A stretch of 64,000 nt of DNA from Bryobacteraceae bacterium (GTDB lineage Bacteria > Acidobacteriota > Terriglobia > Bryobacterales > Bryobacteraceae). Shown here in pieces: positions 55,235-64,000 of this stretch. The notes below the pieces were generated by a model. That model was not told the origin of the DNA and ran no database searches. It saw nothing but the letters and a program-made list of their open reading frames with translations. Each line of letters begins with the position of its first letter. Within the stretch, counting starts at the first letter, position 1. Location of the stretch: positions 62,001-126,000 of the forward strand of contig CANGYQ010000012.1 in assembly GCA_947458745.1 (NCBI GenBank), written 5' to 3'. Made by a program: the position numbers and the translations under genes.

Positions 55235-56912
55235 ACCAAAGCCCAATCCGCAGGTCAAAATACCCGGCACCGCCCGGATTTCCCGTCTGCAGCGTGTGGT
55301 GGCCGCGCACTGCGTCCACGGTCAACGTGACCATTCCCGGCAACCGGGTCCGCAAACTGGGTCCGGCTTCGACAAAGTTGTACCAATACTGGCCCTTGGT
55401 CCCGGTGTGCGCGGTCGCCACGCCACCCAGTTGAAACAAGCCCCAAGTCCAGCCCAGCCGGTTTTCTGACCGGAACAGCCACGTGTGATCAAACCGGCTG
55501 GCAAAGTTGACTTCGTTGGTGATGGCCGTAAACCAGCCACCCCGCTCCGCCCCCAGGTTCGCACCCCACTGCCGAGTCTGGAAGACGCCACCGCGCGTGT
55601 CGCTCCGCAGTTGGCCTTCTCCAAACCCGCGAAACCCGCCGAACTCCGCCCAAGCCGTAACACCCTGCCAGGATCGCGTGGCCAGCCCCAGTGCGGGCGC
55701 CAAGCTCCGCTCCGACAGCGGTGCCGGGGCATATCGTCGACCGGAATCGCCCACCGCACGCAGGCTGATATAAGGCCGCAACCAGGTGGATGTGCGGGCG
55801 GGACCACGGAACTCGATCTTGGCCTGGGCATAAGCAAACGCCCCGCGCCACCGGCTGGAGAACATCGGCATCGCCCACACCGTCGGCCGCCACAGCGCAT
55901 ACTGGGGCCGCAGATTCCGCCACGCCTGCCGCGCTTCGGCTGATTGGCGGCGCGCCTGCCCAAAGTAGCGGTAGGCCTCGGAATTCCGGCCCAGCAGATT
56001 CAGCGTCCGCGCCAAACCCAATTGCGCGGTCGTCTGGTCCGGCTCCGTGGCCAGCGATTGCCGGTAGTATCGCTCGGCGTCCTTAAGATAGGCCAGCCGG
56101 AAGCTCCTCTCGGCGATCGTCAGCGGAGAAATCTTTCGCGGTTCCGGCGCAACCGGAATCTCGGGCAGCATCTCCGCCGGTTCGTCCACCCTCGGCGGCT
56201 GGCCTCCCAAGTGCTCCAGTGCCGATTCCGCCAGCCGTGTCTCGCTACTCCGGTAGGCCGCCGTAAAGGCCATCCGGGCGGCGGTGCTTTTGCCCTGCAA
56301 CGCCCTCACCCGGCCCAGGTCGATCAGAAAATGCCGCTTCATTGGTTTCAGCCACCAGGCCGCCTGAAAATGCTGTTCCGCCAGCGCCGCGTCGCCCCGG
56401 CTTTCCGCCGCCCGGGCCAGTTCTTCATGCACGGAATCAGACTCCGGCCGCTGCGCGGCCGCCCGTTGCCAACGTTCGATGTCCGCCGCCATCGCGCGGT
56501 CAATCCGTTCAAAGGCTTGCGCGGCCGTCTGTTGCTCCATGCCGGAAGCCCGTTGGCGCACCCAGTCGAACATCCGGCGCGCCTCGGCCACGCGTCGGGT
56601 CTCGTGGCACAAAAAGGCGTATTCCAGTGACGCGGTGTAGTCGTCCGGGTTCTGCCGGATCACTTCGGCAAACTGGTCCCGCGCCAGCTCCGTCTCCCCC
56701 AGCCGCAGCAAGGTGTACGCATAGTCCTTGCGAGCGTTCAGGTGTGTCGGGAAGACGTCAAGCCCTTGCCGGAATAACCGGGCCGCCTGCTCCAGTTCCG
56801 CCACCCGGAGCGCGGCATAGGCCTGATCGAGCGCCGATTGGTCGAACGCCGTCAGGGCCTGCACGCCCGGAGGGACGAAGGCGAGGACCAGCGCGGCGGC
56901 GGACAATCTCAC
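55218..56912 (-). CDS. TPR plus outer-membrane beta-barrel protein (PgaA/BcsC-like architecture)
   Basis: 564 residues: signal peptide (about 1-20), TPR-like helical repeats (about 25-330: AYTLLRLGETELARDQFAEV, AQLGLARTLNLLGRNSEAYR) and a C-terminal membrane-beta region (about 340-564) with alternating hydrophobic strands such as TSTWLRPYISLRAVGDSG and GYFDLRIGLWYALTH at the end. Periplasmic TPRs followed by a barrel are the plan of PgaA and BcsC polysaccharide exporters. The downstream glycosidase gene overlaps by 17 nt. No synthase (PgaC/BcsA) is in the window. Confidence 0.7.
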   Translation of the reverse strand: MRLSAAALVLAFVPPGVQALTAFDQSALDQAYAALRVAELEQAARLFRQGLDVFPTHLNARKDYAYTLLRLGETELARDQFAEVIRQNPDDYTASLEYAFLCHETRRVAEARRMFDWVRQRASGMEQQTAAQAFERIDRAMAADIERWQRAAAQRPESDSVHEELARAAESRGDAALAEQHFQAAWWLKPMKRHFLIDLGRVRALQGKSTAARMAFTAAYRSSETRLAESALEHLGGQPPRVDEPAEMLPEIPVAPEPRKISPLTIAERSFRLAYLKDAERYYRQSLATEPDQTTAQLGLARTLNLLGRNSEAYRYFGQARRQSAEARQAWRNLRPQYALWRPTVWAMPMFSSRWRGAFAYAQAKIEFRGPARTSTWLRPYISLRAVGDSGRRYAPAPLSERSLAPALGLATRSWQGVTAWAEFGGFRGFGEGQLRSDTRGGVFQTRQWGANLGAERGGWFTAITNEVNFASRFDHTWLFRSENRLGWTWGLFQLGGVATAHTGTKGQYWYNFVEAGPSLRTRLPGMVTLTVDAVRGHHTLQTGNPGGAGYFDLRIGLWYALTH

Positions 56913-57084
56913 GAAAGGTAGTGGGCAACCGCGGCGAATTCTCTCCGCTCAACTGCCAAAATCCTGCCGGCCCGCCAGCAAGCTGCCACCCGCCGGAGTT
57001 TGAAATCACGGCCCACCCGCCGGGAAATGGCGATGCCGTTTCCCCCACCCAGCACCAAACTCGCCAGCATTGCCCGCGGATGTG

Positions 57085-57090
57085 TATACT
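57085..57090 (+). promoter_or_regulatory. Candidate -10 box (TATACT) of the rimP operon
   Basis: TATACT lies about 25 nt before the leader hairpin and 86 nt before rimP. There is no good -35, but the spacing places the hairpin in the 5' leader. Confidence 0.45.
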
Positions 57091-57115
57091 AGGAATAGTT
57101 AGTGATCGACACCTG

Positions 57116-57138
57116 AGTGGGCGAGAGCCCACTTTTTT
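57116..57138 (+). promoter_or_regulatory. Hairpin plus T-run in the rimP leader (possible attenuator)
   Basis: AGTGGGC (57116-57122) pairs with GCCCACT (57127-57133) around GAGA, followed by TTTTTA. It has the form of an intrinsic terminator 39 nt before the rimP start. Similar short hairpins before rimP-nusA operons are known in proteobacteria; NusA-dependent attenuation would be plausible. Confidence 0.6.
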
Positions 57139-57176
57139 ATTGGTCGCAACGAGTTTTCTGGTGGGTCCGGGATGTC

Positions 57177-57641
57177 ATGAAGGGTGCGATTCTCGCCAAA
57201 GTAACAGAGATTGTGGAGCGGGTAGCCGCACGCGAAAACCTGGAAGTGGTGGAAATAGAAGTTCTGGGCGGCGGCGGTAACCGGCTGGTCCGGATTTATA
57301 TCGACAAGGAAGGCGGCGTCAGTCATGGCGACTGCGAAAACCTGTCGCATCAGGTGGGTACGATTTTTGACGTCGAGGATGTGGTCCCCGGCGACCGTTA
57401 CACGCTGGAAGTCAGCTCCCCCGGAGTCGAACGGAAGTTGACCAAGCCGCGCGATTTTGAGCGGTTTGCCGGCCAGAAGGCCAAGCTGATCCTCAAGGAG
57501 CCGGTGAACGGTTCCAAGCGGATGGATGGCACGCTGGCAGGTCTGGAAGACGGCGCAGTGAAGTTGGAGTTGGAGCAGGGCGGAACAGTGTCTATCGCAC
57601 TGGACCGGATCGACAAAGCGAACCTAAAGTTTGAGTGGTGA
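57177..57641 (+). CDS. rimP: Ribosome maturation factor RimP
   Basis: RimP assists assembly of the 30S subunit. 154 residues from ATG 57177 (MKGAILAKVTEIVERVAARE); the longer frame (GTG 57117) would run through the leader hairpin. Motifs: LEVVEIEVLGGGGNRLVRIY, GGVSHGDCENLSHQVG, and YTLEVSSPGVERKLTKPRDF, the most conserved segment; a C-terminal SH3-like domain follows. The nusA GTG lies 3 nt after its stop, so the genes are tightly coupled in the rimP-nusA-infB operon. Confidence 0.95.
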   Translation: MKGAILAKVTEIVERVAARENLEVVEIEVLGGGGNRLVRIYIDKEGGVSHGDCENLSHQVGTIFDVEDVVPGDRYTLEVSSPGVERKLTKPRDFERFAGQKAKLILKEPVNGSKRMDGTLAGLEDGAVKLELEQGGTVSIALDRIDKANLKFEW

Positions 57642-57644
57642 CGC

Positions 57645-59141
57645 GTGGCTAGCATTTATCAAGTTATTGAGATCCTGAGCAAGGAAAAGGGAATCGATTC
57701 CCAGATCATCGTGGACGCGGTGAAGGACGCCATGATTGTGGCCGCGCGGAAGCATTTCCGTTCCACCGAAGACATGGACGCCACCTTTGACGCCAAAGGC
57801 ATGTTGCACATCGCCATTGTCAAAAAGGTGGTGGAGACGGTCGAAGATCCGGTGAACCAGTTGACGCTGGAGCAGGCCCAAAAGATCGACCCCACCGTCC
57901 AGCTGGATGGCGAGATCCGCAAGCCGCTGCCGACCGATGTCCTGGGCCGCATTGCCGCGCAGACCGCCAAGCAGGTCATTCTGCAAAAGGTCCGCGAAGC
58001 CGAACGCGACACCGTTTTCAAGGCCTTCGCCGGCCGTGAAGGCGACATGGTGCAGTGCACGGTGAAACGCGTCGAAGGCATGGACCTAGTGCTGGAGATC
58101 GACCGCGAAAAGCTGGAAGTCCGTCTGCCCAAGCGTGAACAAAGCCGCCTGGACAGCTTCCAGGTGGGGGACCGCATCAAGGCCACCATCCGAGGCGTCG
58201 AAAAGGGTGGCAAGAACTCCGGCGTCATCGTTTCACGCGCCGCTCCGGAGCTGGTGATGCGCTTGTTTGAGCAGGAAGTGCCGGAGATCTACGACAACAC
58301 GGTCGTCATCAAGGCCTGCGCCCGCGAAGCCGGTGAGCGCACCAAGATTGCCGTCTGGTCCCGCGACCGGGACGTCGATTGCGTGGGTGCCTGCGTCGGC
58401 ATGAAGGGCATGCGCGTGCAGTCCATCATCCGCGAACTCCGCAACGAAAAGATTGACATCATTGAGTTTTCCGACGAACCGTCGGCCTTTGCGACGCATG
58501 CGCTGTCGCCGGCGAAAATCAGCCGCGTGGCCATCATCGATCCGTTGGACCGTCACATGGAAGTGATCGTCGACGACTCGCAGTTGTCACTCGCCATCGG
58601 CAAGAAGGGTCAGAACGTCCGCTTGGCCGCCAAGCTGCTGGGCTGGAAGATCGACATCAAGAGCGAGGAAGAGAAGCGCCAGGAGGTGGAAACGCAGATG
58701 TCTGCGCTCCAGATCTCCGGTGCTCCGATTGCTGTTCTGGCCGACCATGGCGTGGACGATGCCATCCTCGACGCGCTGCTGGCCGGTGAAGTCAATACGG
58801 TGGAGAAGTTGGGCAGCATGACGCCGGAGCAACTGGCGGCGCTCGAAGGCATTGGGGAAGACAACGTGCAACGGGTCGTCAACGCGATCAACGCGTATTA
58901 CGGCCAGTATGAGACCGCTGAACCCGTGACGCCGGAGGCCCTGGCATCAGACGCTGAGCCACCCGTCGCGGAGGACGTGGCGGCTGAATCCACGGAACCG
59001 GAAACCGCCGCTGAAGCCGTGGCGGAAGATACCCCAGCGGATGAGCCCGCCACTGCTCCAATTGAATCGGCAGAGTTGCCGGCTGAATCTGTTACGATGG
59101 AAAGCGGTCGGCTAGGTGGCCCCCAGGGACTGACTGATTGA
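57645..59141 (+). CDS. nusA: Transcription termination/antitermination factor NusA
   Basis: NusA binds RNA polymerase and nascent RNA, affecting pausing, termination and antitermination. 498 residues from GTG 57645: an N-terminal polymerase-binding domain (1-130), S1 domain (about 135-200), two KH domains (about 205-345; CVGACVGMKGMRVQSIIREL and LAIGKKGQNVRLAAKLLGWK), a helix-hairpin-helix region (about 350-425) and an acidic Ala/Glu/Pro-rich tail (about 425-498). The tail replaces the acidic repeats of E. coli. ylxR, often next, is absent; infB follows after 70 nt. Confidence 0.95.
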   Translation: MASIYQVIEILSKEKGIDSQIIVDAVKDAMIVAARKHFRSTEDMDATFDAKGMLHIAIVKKVVETVEDPVNQLTLEQAQKIDPTVQLDGEIRKPLPTDVLGRIAAQTAKQVILQKVREAERDTVFKAFAGREGDMVQCTVKRVEGMDLVLEIDREKLEVRLPKREQSRLDSFQVGDRIKATIRGVEKGGKNSGVIVSRAAPELVMRLFEQEVPEIYDNTVVIKACAREAGERTKIAVWSRDRDVDCVGACVGMKGMRVQSIIRELRNEKIDIIEFSDEPSAFATHALSPAKISRVAIIDPLDRHMEVIVDDSQLSLAIGKKGQNVRLAAKLLGWKIDIKSEEEKRQEVETQMSALQISGAPIAVLADHGVDDAILDALLAGEVNTVEKLGSMTPEQLAALEGIGEDNVQRVVNAINAYYGQYETAEPVTPEALASDAEPPVAEDVAAESTEPETAAEAVAEDTPADEPATAPIESAELPAESVTMESGRLGGPQGLTD

Positions 59142-59211
59142 TTAAAGAGAGGTTTTGACGCGCAGCTCATCGAGCGTAGTGATTACGCTTGAGTTGCGCA
59201 CCAGCGAACGC

Positions 59212-62200
59212 ATGATTCGTATTAACGAACTGGCCCGGGAGCTTGAGGTACCGAACAAAGCGGTCATCGACCTCCTACCAGAGCTCGGGATTGTCGACAA
59301 GAAGACCCACTCCAGCTCCCTCGAAGATGACTTAGCGGAGCTTGTGAAGCGTCGGCTGGGAAAGTCGGATTCACCGGCTGGCCCACGCTCGTCCTCAGCC
59401 CCCAGCGAAAGTACCGCTGCTCCGGCTACTGGCTTGGCGATCCGTGCGGAAGCACCAGCGCCCAGCGAAACCGCGCCCGCAGCCTCCGGGACTAAGCACG
59501 ACTCGGCCGCCGATGACATACCGGCAGTGCGTCCGATGCTGCCCATCCGTCCGCCTCTGGCCGGTGGCCCGATTCAACCGCCGGTGGCCGCCGCGGCACC
59601 GCCGCGGGTAGCCCCGGTAGCGCCGCCTCTGCCTTCCGCGGCGCCTTCGCTCCCTCTGCCGCCTTCAGCACCGGCGGCCACCTCGGCACCGTCTGCTCCA
59701 TCACTGCCGCCTCCGGCGGTGGCCTCTCCGGCTGCGCCTTCTCCGGCAGCACCAGCCGCCTCCGCGCCATCTTCACCCGTGATTCCGCCCTTGGGACGGC
59801 CCGGTGCCGGCCCCATTCGGCCCGTTGTGCCGCCCGTGCCCGTCGGTGGATCCCGGCCCGGGCAGGTACTTTCCGGCCCCCGTCAGCCGTTGCCCTCTGA
59901 ACCGTTGCGCAGCCCCGCGCCGCCTCCAGCGCCCACGGCGCGCTTACCGCTTCCGGCTCGGCCCACCATCGCCACAGGACCCAGTTCTCCTATGCCCGGG
60001 GCAGCCACGCCCCGGCCGCCGCAACCGGCTCGGCCGATTATGCCGCCTCCGGCGTTGATGTCTCCGGGTGCTCCTTCGGCCCCCACCCGGCCTCCGGGTC
60101 CGGCTCCCAGTCTTCCTCGTCCTGCGGGTCCGCCGCCGGGTGCACCGCGCCCCGGTGGGTTGCCTGGTGGTTCGCCCGGTGGCGGTTTCCCTGGCAGCGC
60201 TGCGCCGGGTGGCCCACGCCCACAAGGTTTGGCCGGACAGCCCAGTCAACGTCCCGTCGTTCCACCGAATCCGCAGTTAGCCGCCCGGCTGGCGGCTCAA
60301 ACCCAGCAAGGCCGTGCGCCGGTGGCTCCCGGAGCTCCGCCGCGCCCCGGTGCGCCGATTCGTCCCGCTCCGCCCGCTGCTCCGATGCCCGGCCGCCCCG
60401 AATTCCGGGGTCCGATCCGGCCCGGACAGCCCATTGGCCCGCGCCCGGGTGCTCCCGGTCCGGGTGGTGGCTGGCGTCCCGGTGGCCCTCCCGGTCCTGG
60501 TGGTCCGGCTGGCCGTGGCCGCCCGATGCACCCGACGTCGCCGCTGCGTCCGGAAACCTCCGTTGTCGCGCCCACTGAGGCCGGCCGCCGTCACGCGACC
60601 AAGCCCAAGTCGGCCGCCGAGCGGAAGCGTGAGGAACAGGAAGGCAAGCTGCTCCAGCGGCATCGCCGCGAAGAGCAGGTGGTGGCCGCTAACCGCGAGA
60701 TCACCATCTCCGAAGGCATCACCGTCAAGGAACTGGCCGAAAAGCTCGGCATCAAGTCCAACCTGGTGGTGAAGCGCCTGGTAGACAAGAAAATCTTTGC
60801 CACCATCAACCAGCACCTCGATCTAAAGCTGGCTGAAGACCTCTGCGCCGATTTCGGTGCCGTCGCCAGCCGCATGAGCTACGAAGAGGAAGCCAGCTGG
60901 GATGTCGAACTGGCGGAAACGACTGAAGACCAGGTCACACGCGCCCCGGTGGTCACCATCATGGGCCACGTCGATCACGGTAAGACTTCACTGCTGGACG
61001 CGATTCGCTCGGCCAATGTGGCCCGGGGCGAAGCTGGCGGCATCACGCAGCATATTGGCGCCTATCAGGTGACCAAGAACGGCCAGAAGATCGTCTTCAT
61101 CGACACTCCGGGCCACGAAGCGTTCACCCGCATGCGTGCCCGCGGCGCTAAGGTGACCGATATTGTCGTCCTGGTGGTCAGCGCCGACGACGGCGTCATG
61201 CCCCAGACATTGGAAGCGATTGACCACGCCCGCGCCGCCAAAGTGCCCATCATCGTGGCGATCAACAAGATCGACAAACCGGACGCCGATATTGACCGCA
61301 TCAAGCGGCAATTAGCGGACCGGGGCCTGGTGGCGGAAGATTGGGCCGGTGACACCGTCATGGTGCCCGTATCCGCCAAGGCCGGCACTAACCTCGACCT
61401 GCTGCTGGAAATGATCCTGCTGTCGGCCGAAATCCTCAACCTGAGAGCCAACCCGGCCCGTCCCGCCATCGGCAACGTGCTCGAAGCCGAACTCGACAAG
61501 GGCCGCGGCCCCGTAGCCACCGTACTAGTGCGCAACGGCACGCTGAAAGTGGGCGACTACTTCATCTGCGGTTCGGTCTTTGGCAAGGTTCGCGCCATGT
61601 ACAACGACCGCGGCAGCCAGATCCGGGAAGCTGAGCCGTCAACCCCCGTCGAAGTGTTGGGCATGGACTCGGTCCCCGACATCGGCGATCAGTTCCAGGT
61701 GACCACCGATACGGCGAAAGCTCGCCAGATTGTGGAATATCGCGAACAGGCCGCGCGCGACGTGCAGATGGCCAAGGGCTCCCGCGTGGGCCTGGACGTC
61801 TTTGCCCAGGCGCTGAAGGATGGCGAAGGCAAGGACCTCAACGTCATCATCAAGGCCGACGTGGGTGGCAGCGCGGAAGTGCTAGCCGACACGCTCGAGA
61901 AGCTGTCCACCGAAAAGGTCCGCGTCATCGTGCTCCGCACGGGCGTCGGTGCCATCACGGAATCGGACGTGCTCCTGGCCACCGCCTCGCAGGCGATCAT
62001 CATCGGCTTCAACGTCCGGCCCGAGAAGAAGGCCAACGAACTGGCCGATCGCGAGAACATCGAAATCCGCCTCCACTCGATCATCTACGAGTTGGTGGAC
62101 GAAATGAAGCGCGCCATGATTGGCTTGCTGGAACCGGTCTTCAAGGAGATCTTCCAGGGCCGCATCGAAGTGAAGGAAGTCTTCCGCATTTCCAAGGTGG

Positions 62201-62448
62201 GTACAGTCGCTGGCTGCTATGTGGCCGAAGGTCAGGTCACCCGCCAAAGCCAAGTCCGCCTGCTCCGCGACAACGTCGTGGTACACACGGGCAAGGTGGA
62301 TGCGCTGAAGCGCTTCAAGAACGACGCCAGCGAAGTGAAGTCGGGCCTGGAGTGCGGTATCTCCATCGTCAACTACAACGATATTCGCCAAGGCGACATC
62401 ATCGAAGCGTTCATCATGGAGCGACTGGCTCCCTCGCTGACGCAATAA
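59212..62448 (+). CDS. infB: Translation initiation factor IF-2
   Basis: IF-2 positions initiator tRNA and promotes subunit joining. 1078 residues from ATG 59212 ([20 protein letters not shown]). An upstream in-frame start at 59155 would add 19 residues. An N-terminal IF2_N domain (1-55) is followed by a very long Pro/Ala/Gly-rich linker (about 62-445), a second IF2_N domain (about 496-550), and the G domain with [10 protein letters not shown] (about 585), DTPGHEAFT and NKIDKPDAD. Domains II, III and C2 complete the C-terminal half. The linker makes this one of the larger bacterial IF-2 proteins. Confidence 0.95.
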   Translation: MIRINELARELEVPNKAVIDLLPELGIVDKKTHSSSLEDDLAELVKRRLGKSDSPAGPRSSSAPSESTAAPATGLAIRAEAPAPSETAPAASGTKHDSAADDIPAVRPMLPIRPPLAGGPIQPPVAAAAPPRVAPVAPPLPSAAPSLPLPPSAPAATSAPSAPSLPPPAVASPAAPSPAAPAASAPSSPVIPPLGRPGAGPIRPVVPPVPVGGSRPGQVLSGPRQPLPSEPLRSPAPPPAPTARLPLPARPTIATGPSSPMPGAATPRPPQPARPIMPPPALMSPGAPSAPTRPPGPAPSLPRPAGPPPGAPRPGGLPGGSPGGGFPGSAAPGGPRPQGLAGQPSQRPVVPPNPQLAARLAAQTQQGRAPVAPGAPPRPGAPIRPAPPAAPMPGRPEFRGPIRPGQPIGPRPGAPGPGGGWRPGGPPGPGGPAGRGRPMHPTSPLRPETSVVAPTEAGRRHATKPKSAAERKREEQEGKLLQRHRREEQVVAANREITISEGITVKELAEKLGIKSNLVVKRLVDKKIFATINQHLDLKLAEDLCADFGAVASRMSYEEEASWDVELAETTEDQVTRAPVVTIMGHVDHGKTSLLDAIRSANVARGEAGGITQHIGAYQVTKNGQKIVFIDTPGHEAFTRMRARGAKVTDIVVLVVSADDGVMPQTLEAIDHARAAKVPIIVAINKIDKPDADIDRIKRQLADRGLVAEDWAGDTVMVPVSAKAGTNLDLLLEMILLSAEILNLRANPARPAIGNVLEAELDKGRGPVATVLVRNGTLKVGDYFICGSVFGKVRAMYNDRGSQIREAEPSTPVEVLGMDSVPDIGDQFQVTTDTAKARQIVEYREQAARDVQMAKGSRVGLDVFAQALKDGEGKDLNVIIKADVGGSAEVLADTLEKLSTEKVRVIVLRTGVGAITESDVLLATASQAIIIGFNVRPEKKANELADRENIEIRLHSIIYELVDEMKRAMIGLLEPVFKEIFQGRIEVKEVFRISKVGTVAGCYVAEGQVTRQSQVRLLRDNVVVHTGKVDALKRFKNDASEVKSGLECGISIVNYNDIRQGDIIEAFIMERLAPSLTQ

Positions 62449-62455
62449 GCAATCT

Positions 62456-62743
62456 ATGCCCGCCGTGGGCCTATTGACGCTGGAACTGCACTTGACCGAG
62501 TCCCGCTCGCTCAAGGATAAGCGCCACTACGTCAAAGGCCTACGGGACCGCATCCGGCACCGCTTTAACGTCTCGGTGGCGGAAACCGAAGACCACGACA
62601 TCTGGACCCGCTCCACCATCTGCGTCGTCTGCGTCTCCTCGAGCCGCGAGTATGCCACCGGGTTGCTAGACCAAGTGGAAGCCGACGCCGGGAACTTCCT
62701 GGGCCCGTTTCTGGAAGCGGCTACCGTCGAGTGGTTGAGCTAA
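62456..62743 (+). CDS. ylxP: YlxP/DUF503 family protein
   Basis: 95 residues (MPAVGLLTLELHLTESRSLK...). DUF503 proteins have a ferredoxin-like fold and usually sit between infB and rbfA; their role is thought to be in RNA or ribosome metabolism. Signature: SLKDKRHYVKGLRDRIRHRF and NVSVAETEDHDIW. The start ATG is 7 nt after the infB stop. rbfA is not present in the window: the next gene is on the other strand and its stop overlaps this one. Confidence 0.9.
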   Translation: MPAVGLLTLELHLTESRSLKDKRHYVKGLRDRIRHRFNVSVAETEDHDIWTRSTICVVCVSSSREYATGLLDQVEADAGNFLGPFLEAATVEWLS

Positions 62744-63210
62744 GCTTGCGTTCGCGCCAATCGCCATCGCCGAGCCGCAATCAGCGGCGAGAGCCACAGC
62801 ACCAGCATTCCCAGCGGCAGCAACCCGCCCTGGGCCAAGCGGTAATCCTGCGCCAGTTCGTCCCAGGTGCGCCCAAACATGTAGTGGCCGGCTGACCATT
62901 CAAACACCAGCATCAGCACCGTCCACGCCGCTCCCACCCCCAGTAGCCTACCCGGACGCGCCTCCGGTTCCACTTTGAGCAGCCAACCAATCGAAAACCG
63001 GACGATCACCAGGATGATCAGGGAGGCGCTAAAGACGCCGATCTGGTTGGAACGGTGCAGGCCGACATATGGCACCAGGAAGATGGTGCGCAACACGCCA
63101 TGCAGGACCTCCGCCACCACGATCCCCAGCCACACCACCGCCGCCCGCCAGTAGAGCTGACGGCGACGTGTCGGTCGCGGGTCAGGCGATGGCGCGGGGG
63201 CCGGAATCAA
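62740..63210 (-). CDS. Small integral membrane protein, unknown
   Basis: About 156 residues from TTG 63210 (LIPAPAPSPDPRPTRRR), chosen because GAGGGAG lies about 9 nt upstream; the frame opens to 63249. After a Pro/Arg-rich head there are four hydrophobic segments (about 22-42 AAVVWLGIVVAEVLHGVL, 55-75, 85-105, 125-145). The first phrase, VAEVLHGVLRTIFLVPYVG, resembles uncharacterised bacterial membrane proteins. Function unknown. It may be co-expressed with the 50-residue gene just upstream. Confidence 0.6.
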   Translation of the reverse strand: MIPAPAPSPDPRPTRRRQLYWRAAVVWLGIVVAEVLHGVLRTIFLVPYVGLHRSNQIGVFSASLIILVIVRFSIGWLLKVEPEARPGRLLGVGAAWTVLMLVFEWSAGHYMFGRTWDELAQDYRLAQGGLLPLGMLVLWLSPLIAARRWRLARTQA

Positions 63211-63232
63211 TCGTGGGGACTCCCTCTGATGA

Positions 63233-63385
63233 CTAGTGCTCCTCCACAATACTGGTCACTTCGGCCGTGCGGACGCCGTACACCTTTTCCGCCTGGCGCA
63301 CCAGTTCCGCGCCCAGCTTCTCGGGCCTGTCTTCGTTTTCATCGGTGTCAATCACCACTTTCAGGTAGATCTGCAATAGTGCCAT
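63233..63385 (-). CDS. Short conserved-looking protein (50 residues), unknown
   Basis: Start ATG 63385 gives MALLQIYLKVVIDTDENEDR, followed by an amphipathic helix (KLGAELVRQAEKVYGV) and a beta strand (RTAEVTSIVEEH). The beta-alpha-beta pattern and charge balance suggest a folded mini-domain. It is 29 bp from the divergent Cys-rich gene. No function can be given. Confidence 0.5.
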   Translation of the reverse strand: MALLQIYLKVVIDTDENEDRPEKLGAELVRQAEKVYGVRTAEVTSIVEEH

Positions 63386-63414
63386 GCGAACTTCCGATGG
63401 TACCCTGAGTGTTC

Positions 63415-64000
63415 GTGGCTGATCCAACTGCTCCCGCTTGCCGCATCTGCGATACCCGCCGCCCGCGCCGCTTTTGCCTGGGCGTGGGCGCCGATATCTG
63501 TTCGCCCTGCTGCGGCCAGGAACGCGAAGTGACCGTCGATTGCCCCTTCGATTGTGAGTTTCTGGCGGAAGGCCGCCGTCACGAGAAACGGCCGGAGCTG
63601 GACCCTACCACCATCCCCAACGCCGATATCCGCGTCACCGAAAGCTTTCTCGCCGAAAACGAACCACTGCTGATGGTGGCCTCCCGAGCCCTGTTTGAAG
63701 CTGCCGCGCAAGTGCCCGGCGTCATCGACTATGACGTCCGCGAGGCGCTGGAGGCGATGATCAAAACCCATCGCACGCAGCAAAGCGGCCTGATCTACGA
63801 ATCGCGCCCCTCCAATCCACTGGCGGGGGCCATCCAGCAACTGCTCGACCAGCAGTTAAACGCCTACCGCGACGCCATGACGCAACGCGCCGGCATGAAC
63901 GTCATCCGCGATGCCTCCATCCTGGGCATGCTCTGCTTCCTGCAACGCATGGAGATGCAACAGAACAATGGCCGCCGCCGCGGACGGGCTTTTCTGCACA
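63415..64000 (+). CDS. Cys-rich zinc-ribbon-like protein, partial at window end
   Basis: A 3'-truncated frame open to the last base. GTG 63415 begins MADPTAPACRICDTRRPRRF. The first ~50 residues hold eight cysteines (CRIC, FCLG, CSPCC, CPFDC), enough for two zinc sites. After a linker (EGRRHEKRPELDPTTI) the rest is helical (NAYRDAMTQRAGMNVIRDAS). I recall similar Cys-rich conserved proteins in acidobacteria; function unknown. Although on no obvious operon, the even codon pattern and absence of stops over 195 codons support it. Confidence 0.7.
   Translation, partial: MADPTAPACRICDTRRPRRFCLGVGADICSPCCGQEREVTVDCPFDCEFLAEGRRHEKRPELDPTTIPNADIRVTESFLAENEPLLMVASRALFEAAAQVPGVIDYDVREALEAMIKTHRTQQSGLIYESRPSNPLAGAIQQLLDQQLNAYRDAMTQRAGMNVIRDASILGMLCFLQRMEMQQNNGRRRGRAFLH

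Noticed and set aside
59600-60500. Tandem repeats in the infB linker
   Set aside because: The region is compositionally repetitive (Pro/Ala/Gly) but shows no exact repeat unit or fixed period.

Overview
The window is a GC-rich bacterial chromosome segment, densely packed with genes on both strands. Several gene types point to an acidobacterium, probably of the Solibacter/Bryobacter branch. These are two very large Oar-like TonB-dependent receptors with an N-terminal carboxypeptidase-regulatory domain, a VWFA-related secreted protein, a non-sporulation SpoIVB-type S55 protein, a Uma2 nuclease, many TPR proteins, and a Cys-rich protein of a type I associate with acidobacteria. The assignment is inference from gene content; no rRNA or tRNA gene was found. 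I see no phage, insertion sequence or CRISPR array.

Layout. 1-2.8 kb: 3' end of a secreted subtilase, greA, and a CDP-alcohol phosphatidyltransferase. 2.9-8.6 kb: acpS, an ECF/CbiO-type ATPase, a small basic protein, the translationally coupled malQ-dtd pair, a lone nuoB, and metK. 8.9-13.9 kb: selB (apparently with a non-canonical start codon), a VWA protein, an acyl-CoA carboxylase beta subunit and a Uma2 nuclease. 13.9-22.2 kb: a serine hydrolase gene interrupted by an in-frame TGA, then two 1127-residue TonB receptors. 22.4-28.9 kb: an S55 peptidase-like protein with a beta-propeller partner, and an amidase/actin-like gene pair. 29-35 kb: M14 carboxypeptidase, Tat-exported propeller protein, TPR protein. 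35.2-39.5 kb: galK, a sodium/sugar symporter and a divergent lactate permease sharing a short region with a perfect palindrome. 39.5-46.3 kb: TPR proteins, miaA, a secreted kinase-fold protein convergent with a PPP-type phosphatase. 46.4-56.9 kb: alpha-galactosidase, GT39 glycosyltransferase, MFS-thiD, an HlyD-like adaptor, and a glycosidase/TPR-porin pair resembling polysaccharide export modules. 57-64 kb: the rimP-nusA-infB-ylxP translation operon with a hairpin leader, three small or partial genes, and a truncated Cys-rich protein.

Recurrent themes are carbohydrate uptake and breakdown (malQ, galK, symporter, alpha-galactosidase, TonB receptors), secreted proteases and propellers, and core translation functions. 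Points most worth a second look: selB lacking any ATG/GTG/TTG start but with a well-spaced Shine-Dalgarno before ATC; the TGA-interrupted hydrolase whose third active-site motif lies beyond the stop; a dispersed palindromic intergenic element in three copies; the secreted kinase-like/phosphatase pair with a hairpin over the ribosome binding site; and the actin-like protein with an altered phosphate-2 motif paired with a membrane-anchored amidase.
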